Origin: Cyclobacteriaceae bacterium
GTDB lineage: Bacteria; Bacteroidota; Bacteroidia; Cytophagales; Cyclobacteriaceae
Assembly: GCA_025808415.1 (NCBI GenBank)
Contig: CP075525.1
Span: forward strand, 1,845,501 to 1,909,500
Reading direction: 5' to 3'
DNA: 64,000 nucleotides
Position 1 is the stretch's first letter; every line of letters starts with the position of its first letter. The position numbers and the translations under genes were made by a program. Below the pieces are notes generated by a model. The model saw only the letters and a list, made by a program, of their open reading frames with translations. It was not told the origin of the DNA and made no database searches. Below are positions 42,666-52,463 of the stretch, piece after piece.

Positions 42666-43004
42666 TTAATGCAATTGGTCGCGAAGTTCGACAAGGAACC
42701 TTCGAACACTCTTAAGCGAATCGATGAGCTCGATTTTGTCTTTTACCGAGTTGCTATCGTTGCGAAGCATTTCCTTGGCGCCTTGCAGGGTAAAGCCCTT
42801 TTCCTTTACCAGGTGGTAAATGGTGCGAACGCTCTCAATATCTTCTTTGGTAAACTGACGATTGCCTTTGCGGTTCTTTTTTGGTTTGATCAAATCAAAC
42901 TCTGACTCCCAAAAGCGGATGAGGGAAGGGGCTACGTTGAAAATTTCGGCTACTTCTCCAATAGAGTAGTAGAGTTTTTCGATTTCTTTTTCCTTATACG
43001 CCAT
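42666..43004 (-). CDS. MerR-family transcriptional regulator
   Basis: Product of 112 residues from the ATG at 43004 (MAYKEKEIEKLYYSIGEVAE). The winged helix YSIGEVAEIFNVAPSLIRFW then ESEFDLIKPKKNRKGNRQFT is the MerR DNA-binding domain. A short helix (IELIDSLKSVRRFLVELRDQ) would dimerise. There is no effector domain and no metal-binding Cys, so the signal is unknown. It follows dprA on the same strand 66 bases upstream, in an order common in Cytophagales. Confidence 0.88.
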   Translation of the reverse strand: MAYKEKEIEKLYYSIGEVAEIFNVAPSLIRFWESEFDLIKPKKNRKGNRQFTKEDIESVRTIYHLVKEKGFTLQGAKEMLRNDSNSVKDKIELIDSLKSVRRFLVELRDQLH

Positions 43005-43066
43005 GCGATGAAGCAAAGTAAACAATTAATCCTTTACGGCCAACACCCCTTACCGGGAAAAATATT

Positions 43067-44404
43067 TTAGTGTATAACGAGTTTATAGACCATTACGGAA
43101 TGGCCGCCTCCTTTGCCGGTTTTACCTTGTGCGGTTACCAGAAGGTACTTGTCGTCAGCTGTGATTTCCATGCCCACCGGAAATGAATCGGCAGCAATCT
43201 CGGCTACTTTCTTCATGGTTTGCCTGTCAACAACTACGATTTTACTATCGTCATTGACACATGCAAAAACATAACTCCCTTCCGATGAGGCAACAATGGT
43301 GCGGGCACCGGGCCCAACATAACAACTTTTCCAGGCTTCTTTTGGTGCTGTATTCCTGCCGGGGTTCTCCATCCGGTCTTGTATAAAATCCTGAAGGTTT
43401 ATTTTTTGCACATAACCGGTGGAGTTACTGCTGATGATGAGATCATCGCCCGAGATAATCAAATGGCGGATATTGTAATAAGGGCTATAGCTTACTCCCA
43501 GGTATTGAAAGTTGTTGTCCATATCAAATACTGCAATGCCACCGTCACCGCCCATTCGTCCAACCAATAAATATTTGGAATCGGGTGTAAATACGGTGCC
43601 TCGGAGGCAGTAACCGCAGTTATTATCCCGGTCCACTTTTATGCCCGGTTGAAATTTAACCTCTAATCGTTTATCAACAATGGCATGGTTTACGTACCTG
43701 AATTCAAAAGGATCATCGCCACGGGTGTCGATAATCCCTAAGGTATTATCGCCCCAATGGGTAACGGCAACAAACCGGCTGTCGGGCGATGCTGCGATCA
43801 TTTTCGGAAGTATGCCGGTGGGCATTACCCTTATGATATCATCTGTATCTGTATCAATAATGGCCACTGCCGAGGGGCTCTCAGCATTGGCGTCATAACT
43901 TCTGCGGTAATAGGTTACCCAAAGGTATTTACCATTGTGCGAGAAGCAGCTTTCAACGGGTTTGCCGCTAAAAATATTGAAATCGCTTTTGCGGTAACGG
44001 TATTGATAATCGAAAACGGTATGCTCTCCATTTTTAAACAAGTGTTGGTTGGAGGCATTGAAAACGTGACGTATAACTTTTATTTTTTCAAAGGTTTGGA
44101 TATCGTATACAACGGTCTCGTTGCCTTCCAAAGATTGTACGTAGAATTTTTTTTTATCGGGTAAATAGTTGACTGATTTAGGAGAGTTAATACTTCGGTC
44201 AAATCGATCATTCGGATTCTTTGTTGTGGCAACCCGATGCTGGTACCGTGCCACCAATTCCAGGGCAACCGGTGCATTGTATGGAAGTGATGTAATCCCC
44301 AATGTATTGTAAACAGCCTCTTCTTTTTTATCCGTTTGCCCGAAGCATTCAATAGTCACGATCAGCAACGAAAGGGTAAACAATAATTTTCTCAACATAG
44401 TCAT
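43067..44404 (-). CDS. Secreted YncE-like beta-propeller protein
   Basis: About 445 residues, signal peptide MLRKLLFTLSLLIVTIECFG. Repeats such as AVAIIDTDTDDIIRVMPTGI, PKMIAASPDSRFVAVTHWGD, GTVFTPDSKYLLVGRMGGDG and RTIVASSEGSYVFACVNDDS are 40-residue YVTN/YncE-type blades. Probably periplasmic or surface; ligand unknown. Starts at 44404 or 44398 are both possible. Confidence 0.78.
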   Translation of the reverse strand: MTMLRKLLFTLSLLIVTIECFGQTDKKEEAVYNTLGITSLPYNAPVALELVARYQHRVATTKNPNDRFDRSINSPKSVNYLPDKKKFYVQSLEGNETVVYDIQTFEKIKVIRHVFNASNQHLFKNGEHTVFDYQYRYRKSDFNIFSGKPVESCFSHNGKYLWVTYYRRSYDANAESPSAVAIIDTDTDDIIRVMPTGILPKMIAASPDSRFVAVTHWGDNTLGIIDTRGDDPFEFRYVNHAIVDKRLEVKFQPGIKVDRDNNCGYCLRGTVFTPDSKYLLVGRMGGDGGIAVFDMDNNFQYLGVSYSPYYNIRHLIISGDDLIISSNSTGYVQKINLQDFIQDRMENPGRNTAPKEAWKSCYVGPGARTIVASSEGSYVFACVNDDSKIVVVDRQTMKKVAEIAADSFPVGMEITADDKYLLVTAQGKTGKGGGHSVMVYKLVIH

Positions 44405-44484
44405 GTTATGCAAGCTGGTTAGTTCATTATGTCGGGTGTAAAACTAATCGAGAAAAGCTATAAGGGAAAATTCGTACCGGGGCG

Positions 44485-45444
44485 TTAGTTGCCGGAAGGT
44501 TTGTATTTAGGATGTTGTACGATTTTTTGATACTCCTGATGGCTTAGGTCGCGTTGAAAGAAATTGATGGGATTCACCTGCACACCGTTATGGAGAACTT
44601 CATAGTGAAGGTGGTAGGCATCGCTCTGCCCGGTTGTGCCAACATACCCTACTAATTGTCCACGCTTAACTTCCTGACCTTGTTTCAATTCATATTTAAG
44701 CAGGTGGGCGTACCGCGTTTCATAGCCAAAGCCGTGGTCGATATAAATTACCAGGCCATAGGTTTCTGAATAATCGGCCCGCGATACCACACCGTTACCT
44801 GTGGCAAAAACCGGGGCTCCTTTGGGGGCAGTCATGTCTAGTCCGCGGTGGTCGCGCCAAATCCGTAACAACGGGTGGAAGCGGTTTCCAAACGTAGTAT
44901 GAAGGTGCACCAGGTCTTTTCTGTGTATGGGCAATATGGCCGGACGCGATGCCCGTTTGCTCAGCTGGATGTCTGCCTTCAGGTTAAGCTCATCAAAGGA
45001 TTGTAGCTCAACCTGTACCTGGTGTTTCAATTTCTCTAAACGCTCGTAGCTTTCTTTCACCAGGGCATGATCGGCAACGTCATTCAGTTTTCGCTCAATA
45101 CCCCCTACACCCGCTTCGCGAATGCTGGGCGACAGCGGACTAAGGTCAAGCAAAGTCCTGTAATATTGGTCATCTTTCCGATTGAATTCTGAGAGCGATG
45201 AATAAGCATCATCAATCTCATCCTGCAACGTGGTCCATTCTGCTAACAATGTATTGTTCTCCTGCATCAGGTATTGTTCCTGTAAAGAGGAGTACTGGTG
45301 GATATACCAACCTGTTGCCGGAATGGCCACAAGTGTTGACAACAGAAAATAAACGGCTATCTGCTTTAGTAACTTTTTACCGCCAGGAAGTATCCTTTCG
45401 TATTGGCAGGTTTCAGGGTTATAGCGATAGTAGAGATTTGCCAT
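44485..45444 (-). CDS. M23 peptidoglycan endopeptidase, paralogue 1
   Basis: Product of 319 residues. A short cytoplasmic segment (YYRYNPETCQYERI) is followed by a TM helix (IAVYFLLSTLVAIPATGWYI), a coiled coil (QEQYLMQENNTLLAEWTTLQ) and a C-terminal M23 domain with zinc ligands in HRGLDMTAPKG and the catalytic HLHYE. All metal-site residues are present, so it is probably an active endopeptidase acting on cross-links in the periplasm. It lies one base after its paralogue and is likely co-transcribed with it. Confidence 0.9.
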   Translation of the reverse strand: MANLYYRYNPETCQYERILPGGKKLLKQIAVYFLLSTLVAIPATGWYIHQYSSLQEQYLMQENNTLLAEWTTLQDEIDDAYSSLSEFNRKDDQYYRTLLDLSPLSPSIREAGVGGIERKLNDVADHALVKESYERLEKLKHQVQVELQSFDELNLKADIQLSKRASRPAILPIHRKDLVHLHTTFGNRFHPLLRIWRDHRGLDMTAPKGAPVFATGNGVVSRADYSETYGLVIYIDHGFGYETRYAHLLKYELKQGQEVKRGQLVGYVGTTGQSDAYHLHYEVLHNGVQVNPINFFQRDLSHQEYQKIVQHPKYKPSGN

Positions 45445-45445
45445 A

Positions 45446-46411
45446 TTAATCCAACGCCTGGTTTTTTTGTTTGGCTAATAGACGCAACACAGCATATTCA
45501 GCACTTCCCAATCCTTCCATTAAAAAGTCGATGGGGTCAACATGTTTGTAATTTTTCAATACTTCAAAATGCAAATGGGGCGATACGGCACCGCCAGTCA
45601 TGCCTACCGTTCCGATTACTGTGCCTTTCTGAACGGATTGACCTGATTTTACTTTTACTTCACCCAGGTGGGCATAGCGCGTTGTATAGCCATTGCCATG
45701 ATCGATTTCAATAACGTTGCCCATGCCCATCTGCAGCTCGCTTAAACGAATTTCGCTTACTTTGCCCGAGGCACTGGCGTAAACTTCAGTACCGCGCGGG
45801 GCAACAAAGTCAAGTCCCTTGTGAAAGTACCTGGCTTTATGAAAGGGATGTGTACGCTCGCCATAACCGGACACAAGTCTTGTTAATTCTTTATTCTCGA
45901 TGGGTTGTAAGGATGGTATGTTGGAGAGTAATAAAAGATCGTCCGATTTAATCGTTAATTTATCGCCCAGTAGAAAGTTGGTGTAGCGTGATTTATACAA
46001 AAGGTTTTCGGCCTGTGCTTTGGTTTTGTTAAAAAGTTCGTCAAAGTCAAGAGCATGGTTTTTTGAACGGCTGGAAGTAAGTGAACCAAGCAGCGTTGGT
46101 GGTGTTAATTCTTTGGCCAGTTTTTCGTGCACCAGGGTCTCCGTTTTCTTTAGTTTGGTAAGGGACTCGTGCACTTGATTTAATTCTTGTTTCAGAACTG
46201 TCCGGTGAACTTTCAATACATTATTTTCTTTTAACAAGGCTTGTTCAGTTTGTGTAGTAAAAAGTGCACTATGCACAAACAGAAAAGCGATTATGAGTGA
46301 GCCGGTAAGTAGCGTAAAGGCAAACAACTTGCCCAGGATAGTTGTGAGTTGAAAAGGTACCGGTTCATACCGGCAAGTAGTGGGGTTGTATCGGTATTTC
46401 AGGTGACGCAT
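45446..46411 (-). CDS. M23 peptidoglycan endopeptidase, paralogue 2
   Basis: Product of 321 residues with the same layout as its neighbour: cytoplasmic KYRYNPTTCRYEPVP, TM helix (LFAFTLLTGSLIIAFLFVHS), coiled coil (VLKVHRTVLKQELNQVHESL) and an M23 domain with HKGLDFVAPRG, the DHGNGYTTRYAHL strand and HLHFE. The shared N-terminal motif YRYNPxTCxYE suggests both anchor to the same partner. Divergent from alaS. Confidence 0.9.
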   Translation of the reverse strand: MRHLKYRYNPTTCRYEPVPFQLTTILGKLFAFTLLTGSLIIAFLFVHSALFTTQTEQALLKENNVLKVHRTVLKQELNQVHESLTKLKKTETLVHEKLAKELTPPTLLGSLTSSRSKNHALDFDELFNKTKAQAENLLYKSRYTNFLLGDKLTIKSDDLLLLSNIPSLQPIENKELTRLVSGYGERTHPFHKARYFHKGLDFVAPRGTEVYASASGKVSEIRLSELQMGMGNVIEIDHGNGYTTRYAHLGEVKVKSGQSVQKGTVIGTVGMTGGAVSPHLHFEVLKNYKHVDPIDFLMEGLGSAEYAVLRLLAKQKNQALD

Positions 46412-46543
46412 CAGGGTTTTAAAAAAATCACTGAAATAGGCATGATGTCATGTGTTGCCGTTTAATTTTGTGCCTTGGCTTAGTTTAGGCCTTAATGGCG
46501 GCCAAATATAGTAAAATATAGATACTTAGAGCGGAAACCCTTC

Positions 46544-49165
46544 ATGGATTCAGGATCGATTCGAAAGCAGTTTTTAGAGTTTTTTGAGCGCAAAGCACAC
46601 CTTATTGTGCCCTCGGCACCCCTTGTTTTAAAAAATGACCCAACGTTGTTGTTCACCAACTCGGGCATGGTGCAGTTTAAGGACTACTTCTTAGGGCATG
46701 GTATCCCGAAAAGCAAGCGTATAGCCGATACACAGAAATGCCTTCGCGTAAGTGGTAAGCACAACGACCTGGAAGAAGTTGGCATTGATACGTACCACCA
46801 CACCATGTTTGAAATGTTGGGTAACTGGTCGTTTGGCGATTACTTTAAGAAGGAAGCCATTGAATGGGCATGGGAGTTGCTCACTGAAGTATACAAACTT
46901 CCAAAAGAAAGATTATACGTTTCCGTTTTTGGTGGTGATTCAACCGATAACCTTCCGGTAGATGAAGAAGCAAAGAAATTGTGGAGTAGAATAGTAGATG
47001 AAAACCGGATCATCTTAGGCAAGAAAAAAGATAATTTTTGGGAGATGGGCGAGACCGGCCCGTGCGGTCCGTGTTCCGAGATCCATATTGATTTACGACC
47101 GGCAGAAGAAATAAGTAAAATCCCCGGTAAGGAATTGGTTAACCATGATCATCCGCAAGTGGTTGAAATCTGGAACCTGGTGTTTATGGAGTTTAACCGA
47201 AAGGCAGATGGTTCGTTGGAAAAACTTCCTGCACAACATGTTGATACCGGTATGGGTTTCGAACGTTTGTGCATGGCCATACAGGGTAAAACTTCCAACT
47301 ACGATACCGATGTGTTTGCCCCGTTGATCAATTTTATTGCAGTGGCATCAAACGTAACCTACAAGCAGAACGAGAAAACGGACATTGCCCTGCGTGTTAT
47401 GGCTGACCACATACGCGCGGTGGCTTTTGCGATTGCTGATGGTCAGTTGCCCGCAAATGCTGGTGCCGGGTACGTAATTCGCAGAATTCTGCGAAGGGCC
47501 GTACGCTACGGCTATACTTTTTTAAATTTTCATGAACCATCCCTTTACAAACTGGTTCCTATCCTTTCCGGGCAATTGAAAGATGTATTCCCTGAATTGG
47601 AAGCGCAAAAAGATTATGTGGGGAGAGTAATCCACGAGGAGGAGGTTTCGTTTTTGAAAACGTTGGAGCGTGGATTGAAACGTTTTGAATCAGTTGAATC
47701 GCAATTCAAGAATAACATCGTGCCTGGCGAACTGGCCTTTGAACTCTACGATACCTTTGGATTTCCTTTTGACCTAACCTCCTTGATTGCCCGTGAAAAG
47801 GGTTTTTCGGTTGATGAAAAGGGTTTCCAGGCAGCGATGCAAAAGCAAAAGGAACGCTCAAAGGCCGATGCATCAAAAGAAACCGGGGATTGGATTTTAG
47901 TGGGTGATGATGAGAAAACCGAATTTATAGGTTACGATTTTCTGAAAGCCGATGTGCGCATAGTTAAGTACAGGAAGTTAGTTCAGAAGAGTAAAGAACT
48001 CTATCAACTGGTTTTTGATCGCACACCATTTTATGCCGAAAGCGGTGGCCAGGTAGGGGATACGGGTTACATTCAGGCAGGTAACGATAAAATCAGCATT
48101 ACCGATACTAAAAAGGAAAATGAGTTGATCGTTCATTTTGTTGATAAGCTCCCAACTGACTTAACAGCTTTATTTCATGCGGTTGTTAACGAGAAGAAAC
48201 GCAAGCTTACCATGAGTAACCATTCGGTTACGCATTTGCTTCATGCAGCGTTGCGTGAAGTACTGGGTAAGCATGTTGAACAGAAAGGATCGTTGGTGAA
48301 TGAAAAAATTACCCGCTTCGACTTCTCACATTTTACAGCCATGACACCCGAAGAAATCCGGCAAGTAGAAGATCGGGTAAACGAAAAAATCCGTGAAGAC
48401 ATACATGCTGATATTAAACTGAATGTGCCGGTTGAGGAAGCAAAAAAGCTTGGCGCTATGGCATTGTTTGGCGAAAAGTATGGTGATTATGTACGTGTAG
48501 TAACTTTCGACCCTTCCTTTTCGGTCGAGCTTTGTGGTGGTACCCACGTTCCTTCCTCCGGAAATATTGGCTTGTTCAAAATTATTTCTGAAAGTTCGGT
48601 GGCTGCCGGTGTGCGCAGGATCGAAGCGATTACGGCAGAAACGGCCGAACACTATGTGCGCCAGGAGCTTTCGGTTCTGGAGGAGGTACGCTCGCTCTTG
48701 AAAAACCCTAAGGACTTGATCGCTTCCGTTAAAAACCTGGCTGAAGAAAAACATGCTTTAGAAAAAAAGCTTGAGGCCATTCACCAGGAGTATGCGAATA
48801 ACCTTAAGGATCAACTGGCTAAGAAAGCTTTAAAGTCAAACGGGGCACACACTATTATTGAAAAGGTATCGGTACCCAATGCCGATGCCCTGAAAAACAT
48901 AGCCTATGCCCTGCGCAATCAATTTGATGATCTGCTGTTGATATTGGCTGCCGATGTGGAGGGTAAACCGCAGGTATCGGTAATGATCGGTGAAAAGTTG
49001 ATGGCCTTAAAAAAATATCATGCCGGTGAAATGGTTAAAGTATTGGCGAAAGAGATTGACGGAGGAGGAGGAGGACAACCCTTCTTTGCAACTGCAGGGG
49101 GCAAAAATCTTCTTGGCCTTGATGCCGTCCTTACCAGGGCCAAGGAACTGATTTCAAATTCATAA
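46544..49165 (+). CDS. alaS: Alanyl-tRNA synthetase
   Basis: Product of 873 residues, full length. Charges tRNA-Ala. Class II core with MDSGSIRKQFLEFFERKAHL, TNSGMVQFKDYFLG, GKHNDLEEVGIDTYHHTMFE and GPCGPCSEIHID; editing domain with HSVTHLLHAAL and the zinc motif VELCGGTHVPSSG; C-Ala end GGGGGQPFFATAGGK. TAATTTTG at 46463-46470 is a likely -7 box. gatB begins 11 bases after its stop, so the two are one operon. Confidence 0.97.
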   Translation: MDSGSIRKQFLEFFERKAHLIVPSAPLVLKNDPTLLFTNSGMVQFKDYFLGHGIPKSKRIADTQKCLRVSGKHNDLEEVGIDTYHHTMFEMLGNWSFGDYFKKEAIEWAWELLTEVYKLPKERLYVSVFGGDSTDNLPVDEEAKKLWSRIVDENRIILGKKKDNFWEMGETGPCGPCSEIHIDLRPAEEISKIPGKELVNHDHPQVVEIWNLVFMEFNRKADGSLEKLPAQHVDTGMGFERLCMAIQGKTSNYDTDVFAPLINFIAVASNVTYKQNEKTDIALRVMADHIRAVAFAIADGQLPANAGAGYVIRRILRRAVRYGYTFLNFHEPSLYKLVPILSGQLKDVFPELEAQKDYVGRVIHEEEVSFLKTLERGLKRFESVESQFKNNIVPGELAFELYDTFGFPFDLTSLIAREKGFSVDEKGFQAAMQKQKERSKADASKETGDWILVGDDEKTEFIGYDFLKADVRIVKYRKLVQKSKELYQLVFDRTPFYAESGGQVGDTGYIQAGNDKISITDTKKENELIVHFVDKLPTDLTALFHAVVNEKKRKLTMSNHSVTHLLHAALREVLGKHVEQKGSLVNEKITRFDFSHFTAMTPEEIRQVEDRVNEKIREDIHADIKLNVPVEEAKKLGAMALFGEKYGDYVRVVTFDPSFSVELCGGTHVPSSGNIGLFKIISESSVAAGVRRIEAITAETAEHYVRQELSVLEEVRSLLKNPKDLIASVKNLAEEKHALEKKLEAIHQEYANNLKDQLAKKALKSNGAHTIIEKVSVPNADALKNIAYALRNQFDDLLLILAADVEGKPQVSVMIGEKLMALKKYHAGEMVKVLAKEIDGGGGGQPFFATAGGKNLLGLDAVLTRAKELISNS

Positions 49166-49176
49166 CCGCATTCGTT

Positions 49177-50628
49177 ATTTCGACCATCGAAAAATATACA
49201 GCAGTTATCGGCCTGGAGGTTCACGCGCAACTTCTCACTACCAGCAAAATTTTTGCGTCTGATTATACCACCTACGGAAGTGCCCCCAATACCAACATCA
49301 GTGCCATTACGCTGGCACATCCGGGAACGCTCCCCAGGCTTAACCGAAAGGTTGTTGAGTTGGCCGTTCGGATGGGCCTGGCGTGTCATTCGCAAATCAC
49401 GCAATTCATGATCTTCGATCGTAAGAATTATTTCTACCCCGATTTGCCCAAGGGCTACCAGTTAACGCAAGACCGTACTCCTATTTGCAAAGGTGGTTAT
49501 GTTAAAATTAGAATTAACGGTGAGGAGAGGAACATTCAGTTAAACCGCATACACCTTGAAGAGGATGCGGGTAAATCCATGCACATAGAAGGCACTGAAG
49601 ATACCTATGTGGACTTCAACCGTGCGGGTGTTCCGTTGATTGAGATCGTAACGGATCCGGTACTCCGGAGTTCTGCAGAAGCGTATGCGTTCCTTACAGA
49701 AGTTCGAAAACTGGTTCGCTACCTCGATGTTTGCGATGGCAACATGGAAGAAGGTTCGTTACGTTGCGATGCGAATGTATCGGTGATGTTAAAAAATGCA
49801 ACTGCATTTGGTAAAAAAGTGGAGATCAAGAACATGAACTCCATACGCCATGTACAGCGTGCTATTGATTCGGAAATAGCCCGCCAAATTTCAGCATTGG
49901 AGGCAGGCACCCCGGTTATTTCAGAAACACGCTTATTTAATGCCGATACGGGCGCTACCTATAGTATGCGTGCCAAGGAAGAGCTGAATGATTACCGTTA
50001 TTTTCCTGATCCTGACTTAAGCCCCGTGGCGATATCCGAAAACTGGCTTTCAGAAATAAAGGCTTCCATGCCCGCCTTGCCGGATGAACTTGTACGGAAA
50101 TTCACCACGGAATACAAACTACCCCTGTACGATGCGGAGGTGCTTACGGACACGAAAGAAGTGGCCCAATATTTTGAAGAGGTGTGCCGCCATGTTTCAA
50201 ATTATAAGGCCGTTTCCAACTGGATCATGGGGCCCGTAAAATCGGCTTTGAATGATCTTTCATTAGCGGTAAACGAATTTCCCGTAACTGCTGTTACCTT
50301 AGCCGAACTTATTCAATTGGTAGAATCGGGTAAGCTCAGTTTTTCAGTTGCTTCTCAGCGGGTTTTGCCTGAATTGTTAAAAAACGTTGGCAACTCGCCA
50401 CTTGAAGTGGCACAGCAATTGAATGTTCTGCAATCCAGTGATCAAGATTCTATTTTACCGGTTATCGAAGGTGTTGTGGCTGACTTTCCGGATAAAGTAC
50501 AGGAGTACAAGCGCGGTAAAAAGGGAATATTAGCTATGTTTATGGGCGAAGTGATAAAACGCAGTAAGGGTAAGGCCGACCCGAAAGTGGCCAATCAATT
50601 ACTACTAAAGAAACTTGAAGAAAAATGA
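49177..50628 (+). CDS. gatB: Aspartyl/glutamyl-tRNA amidotransferase subunit B, apparent AUU start
   Basis: GatB transamidates misacylated Glu-tRNA-Gln/Asp-tRNA-Asn in the GatCAB complex. The conserved N-terminus TIEKYTAVIGLEVHAQLLTT is encoded from about 49183, yet between the in-frame TGA at 49120 and TTG at 49360 there is no ATG, GTG or TTG. ATT at 49177 gives (M)STIEKYTAVIGLEVH, the normal GatB length (483 residues), so an AUU start is proposed. Starting at 49360 would remove 61 residues of the catalytic core. Later blocks FDRKNYFYPDLPKGYQLTQ, HLEEDAGKSMH, DFNRAGVPLIEIVTDP and RCDANVSV, and the C-terminal YqeY-like tail, are intact. A lost ATG by mutation or assembly error is the alternative. 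Confidence 0.88.
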   Translation: MSTIEKYTAVIGLEVHAQLLTTSKIFASDYTTYGSAPNTNISAITLAHPGTLPRLNRKVVELAVRMGLACHSQITQFMIFDRKNYFYPDLPKGYQLTQDRTPICKGGYVKIRINGEERNIQLNRIHLEEDAGKSMHIEGTEDTYVDFNRAGVPLIEIVTDPVLRSSAEAYAFLTEVRKLVRYLDVCDGNMEEGSLRCDANVSVMLKNATAFGKKVEIKNMNSIRHVQRAIDSEIARQISALEAGTPVISETRLFNADTGATYSMRAKEELNDYRYFPDPDLSPVAISENWLSEIKASMPALPDELVRKFTTEYKLPLYDAEVLTDTKEVAQYFEEVCRHVSNYKAVSNWIMGPVKSALNDLSLAVNEFPVTAVTLAELIQLVESGKLSFSVASQRVLPELLKNVGNSPLEVAQQLNVLQSSDQDSILPVIEGVVADFPDKVQEYKRGKKGILAMFMGEVIKRSKGKADPKVANQLLLKKLEEK

Positions 50629-51779
50629 AGCGATTAAACGTTAGTGTGAGTTTTGTATTGATCAGTGTGTTGGTGTTGATGGGTTGTTCGTCAAACGGGC
50701 AACAATCCAAAAACGATGGCGTTTGGGAAGTTACCTTGAAAGGTAAGGTAGGCTTTCCCCAACAAGGGGGTACCATTTCCATCATGGAAATCACTAAAGC
50801 AGGTACGGGTTGGCAGGATACTATTAAGCTGAAAGGCAATTATACATTTTCGAAAAAAGTAAAGCTTAAAGAGCCGGGGTATTATAAAATTAACTTCTAT
50901 AACCGTCAGGTGGTGGATGTTATCCTCCATAAAAACGATTTGGAAGTAAATGTTGATGGCAACGAAGCTACAGGCTTTTTTGAAGTGAAGGGGTCACCTG
51001 AAATCGAGTTTATCCGCAATGCCCAAACAATAATTAATGGCGTGCAGAACACACCAGAGGCACAAAAGCTTATCGCAGAGTTCAACAAAGCCCAGGTTGC
51101 CAATGATGAAAAGACTATACTGGCTATACAAAAGGAGTATCAGAAATTATTGACCAATGCCAGCGATAAAGTTGCTGCACTGGTTAAAGGCAGCGCACCA
51201 TCGTTAGGTGTAATTAATGTTTTACAGGGCCAGCTACTGGATAAGGATGCTTACTTCGATGTGTATGTGGCCACGGCAGAAAAGCTTCGCAAAGAATGGC
51301 CTACCTACACCCATGCAAAAGATTTTATAGACATGGTGGATAAAATGAAAACACTTGCCATCGGGCAAGTGGCGCCCGAAATTTCTTTGCCCAACCCCGA
51401 AGGCAAGGTTGTTCCACTTTCATCCTTGCGTGGCAAGTATGTGTTGGTAGATTTCTGGGCGAAGTGGTGTGGCCCTTGCCGTAAAGAAAACCCCAATATT
51501 GTCAGGGCTTATAATCAGTACAAAGACAAAGGCTTTACCGTATATGGTGTTTCATTGGACCGTACCAAAGACGATTGGTTGCAAGGCATTCGTGAAGATG
51601 GTTTAACCTGGACACACGTTTCGGATTTAAAATTCTGGCAATCAGAAGCCGCAAAAACCTATAACATTACGGCTATTCCTTTTTCGCTTTTGCTTGATCC
51701 GGATGGTAAGATCATAGCCAAAAACCTTCGTGGCCAGGCATTGGATGATAAACTGGAGGAAGTTTTGGGTGGGAAGTAA
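50625..51779 (+). CDS. TlpA-like thiol-disulfide lipoprotein with DUF4369 domain
   Basis: Product of 384 residues. Lipobox LMGC (Cys21). Residues 33-130 form a DUF4369-type beta domain (WEVTLKGKV, YYKINFYNRQVVDVILHKND). A helical linker follows, then a thioredoxin fold from about residue 245 with the active site WCGPC at residues 281-285 and cis-Pro in ITAIPFSLLL. Such Bacteroidota proteins reduce disulfides in the periplasm, tethered to a membrane. It overlaps gatB by 4 bases (ATGA), so it is the third gene of the alaS operon. Confidence 0.9.
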   Translation: MKRLNVSVSFVLISVLVLMGCSSNGQQSKNDGVWEVTLKGKVGFPQQGGTISIMEITKAGTGWQDTIKLKGNYTFSKKVKLKEPGYYKINFYNRQVVDVILHKNDLEVNVDGNEATGFFEVKGSPEIEFIRNAQTIINGVQNTPEAQKLIAEFNKAQVANDEKTILAIQKEYQKLLTNASDKVAALVKGSAPSLGVINVLQGQLLDKDAYFDVYVATAEKLRKEWPTYTHAKDFIDMVDKMKTLAIGQVAPEISLPNPEGKVVPLSSLRGKYVLVDFWAKWCGPCRKENPNIVRAYNQYKDKGFTVYGVSLDRTKDDWLQGIREDGLTWTHVSDLKFWQSEAAKTYNITAIPFSLLLDPDGKIIAKNLRGQALDDKLEEVLGGK

Positions 51780-51809
51780 GAAAACTATGCACTTCCCGGG
51801 TGTTCTTGT

Positions 51810-52463
51810 TTACATGGAATTCGTAAAGCAGTAGGCAATAATATTAGCACCCATCTGCAAAGCCTCCTGGTGTTTTTCGGCAGGGGTGTTGTGCACGCGC
51901 CTGTCTTCCCAGCCATTGCCAAGGTCGCTTTCATAGGAATAATAAAGCACCAGGCGACCTTCATAAATTAACCCAAAGCCCTGGGCAGGCTTGCCGTCAT
52001 GCTCATGTATTTTTGGTAAACCCTTGGGAAATTTGAATTTCTGATGGTAGATGGGATGATCAAACGACAATTCCTTAAGTTCTAGTTCTGGAAATACTTT
52101 TTTCAACTCCAGCCGGATGTACTTATCCAATCCGTAGTTATCGTCAACGTGCAGAAACCCGCCACCCATCAGGTAGTTGCGAAGGTTCGTGGCTTCCGCA
52201 TCGGAAAAAACTACGTTGCCATGGCCTGTCATGTAAATGTAAGGGTAGAGGTAAAGGTCTTTGCTGCCAACCTCTACAATGTCTTCTTCGGGGGCTAGCA
52301 TAGTACCAAGCTCAGTATTACAAAAGGCTATCAGATTAGGTAATGCAGTTTTGTTGGCATACCAGTCACCGCCACCGTTGTACTTAAGTTTGGCAATTTT
52401 AAGGGTTTGCCCGCTGCCTGGCGTTGCCGAAAAAATAATTAAGAAAAGAACAATTAACCTCAT
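51810..52463 (-). CDS. DUF4159 domain secreted protein
   Basis: Product of 217 residues with a signal peptide (MRLIVLFLIIFSATPGSGQ). The core KIAKLKYNGGGDWYANKTAL, PYIYMTGHGNVVFSDAEATN, LRNYLMGGGFLHVDDNYGLD and the conserved VHNTPAEK match DUF4159, a GATase-like family of unknown role often near MoxR/BatA-type clusters. It overlaps the DUF3575 gene before it by 4 bases. Confidence 0.88.
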   Translation of the reverse strand: MRLIVLFLIIFSATPGSGQTLKIAKLKYNGGGDWYANKTALPNLIAFCNTELGTMLAPEEDIVEVGSKDLYLYPYIYMTGHGNVVFSDAEATNLRNYLMGGGFLHVDDNYGLDKYIRLELKKVFPELELKELSFDHPIYHQKFKFPKGLPKIHEHDGKPAQGFGLIYEGRLVLYYSYESDLGNGWEDRRVHNTPAEKHQEALQMGANIIAYCFTNSM

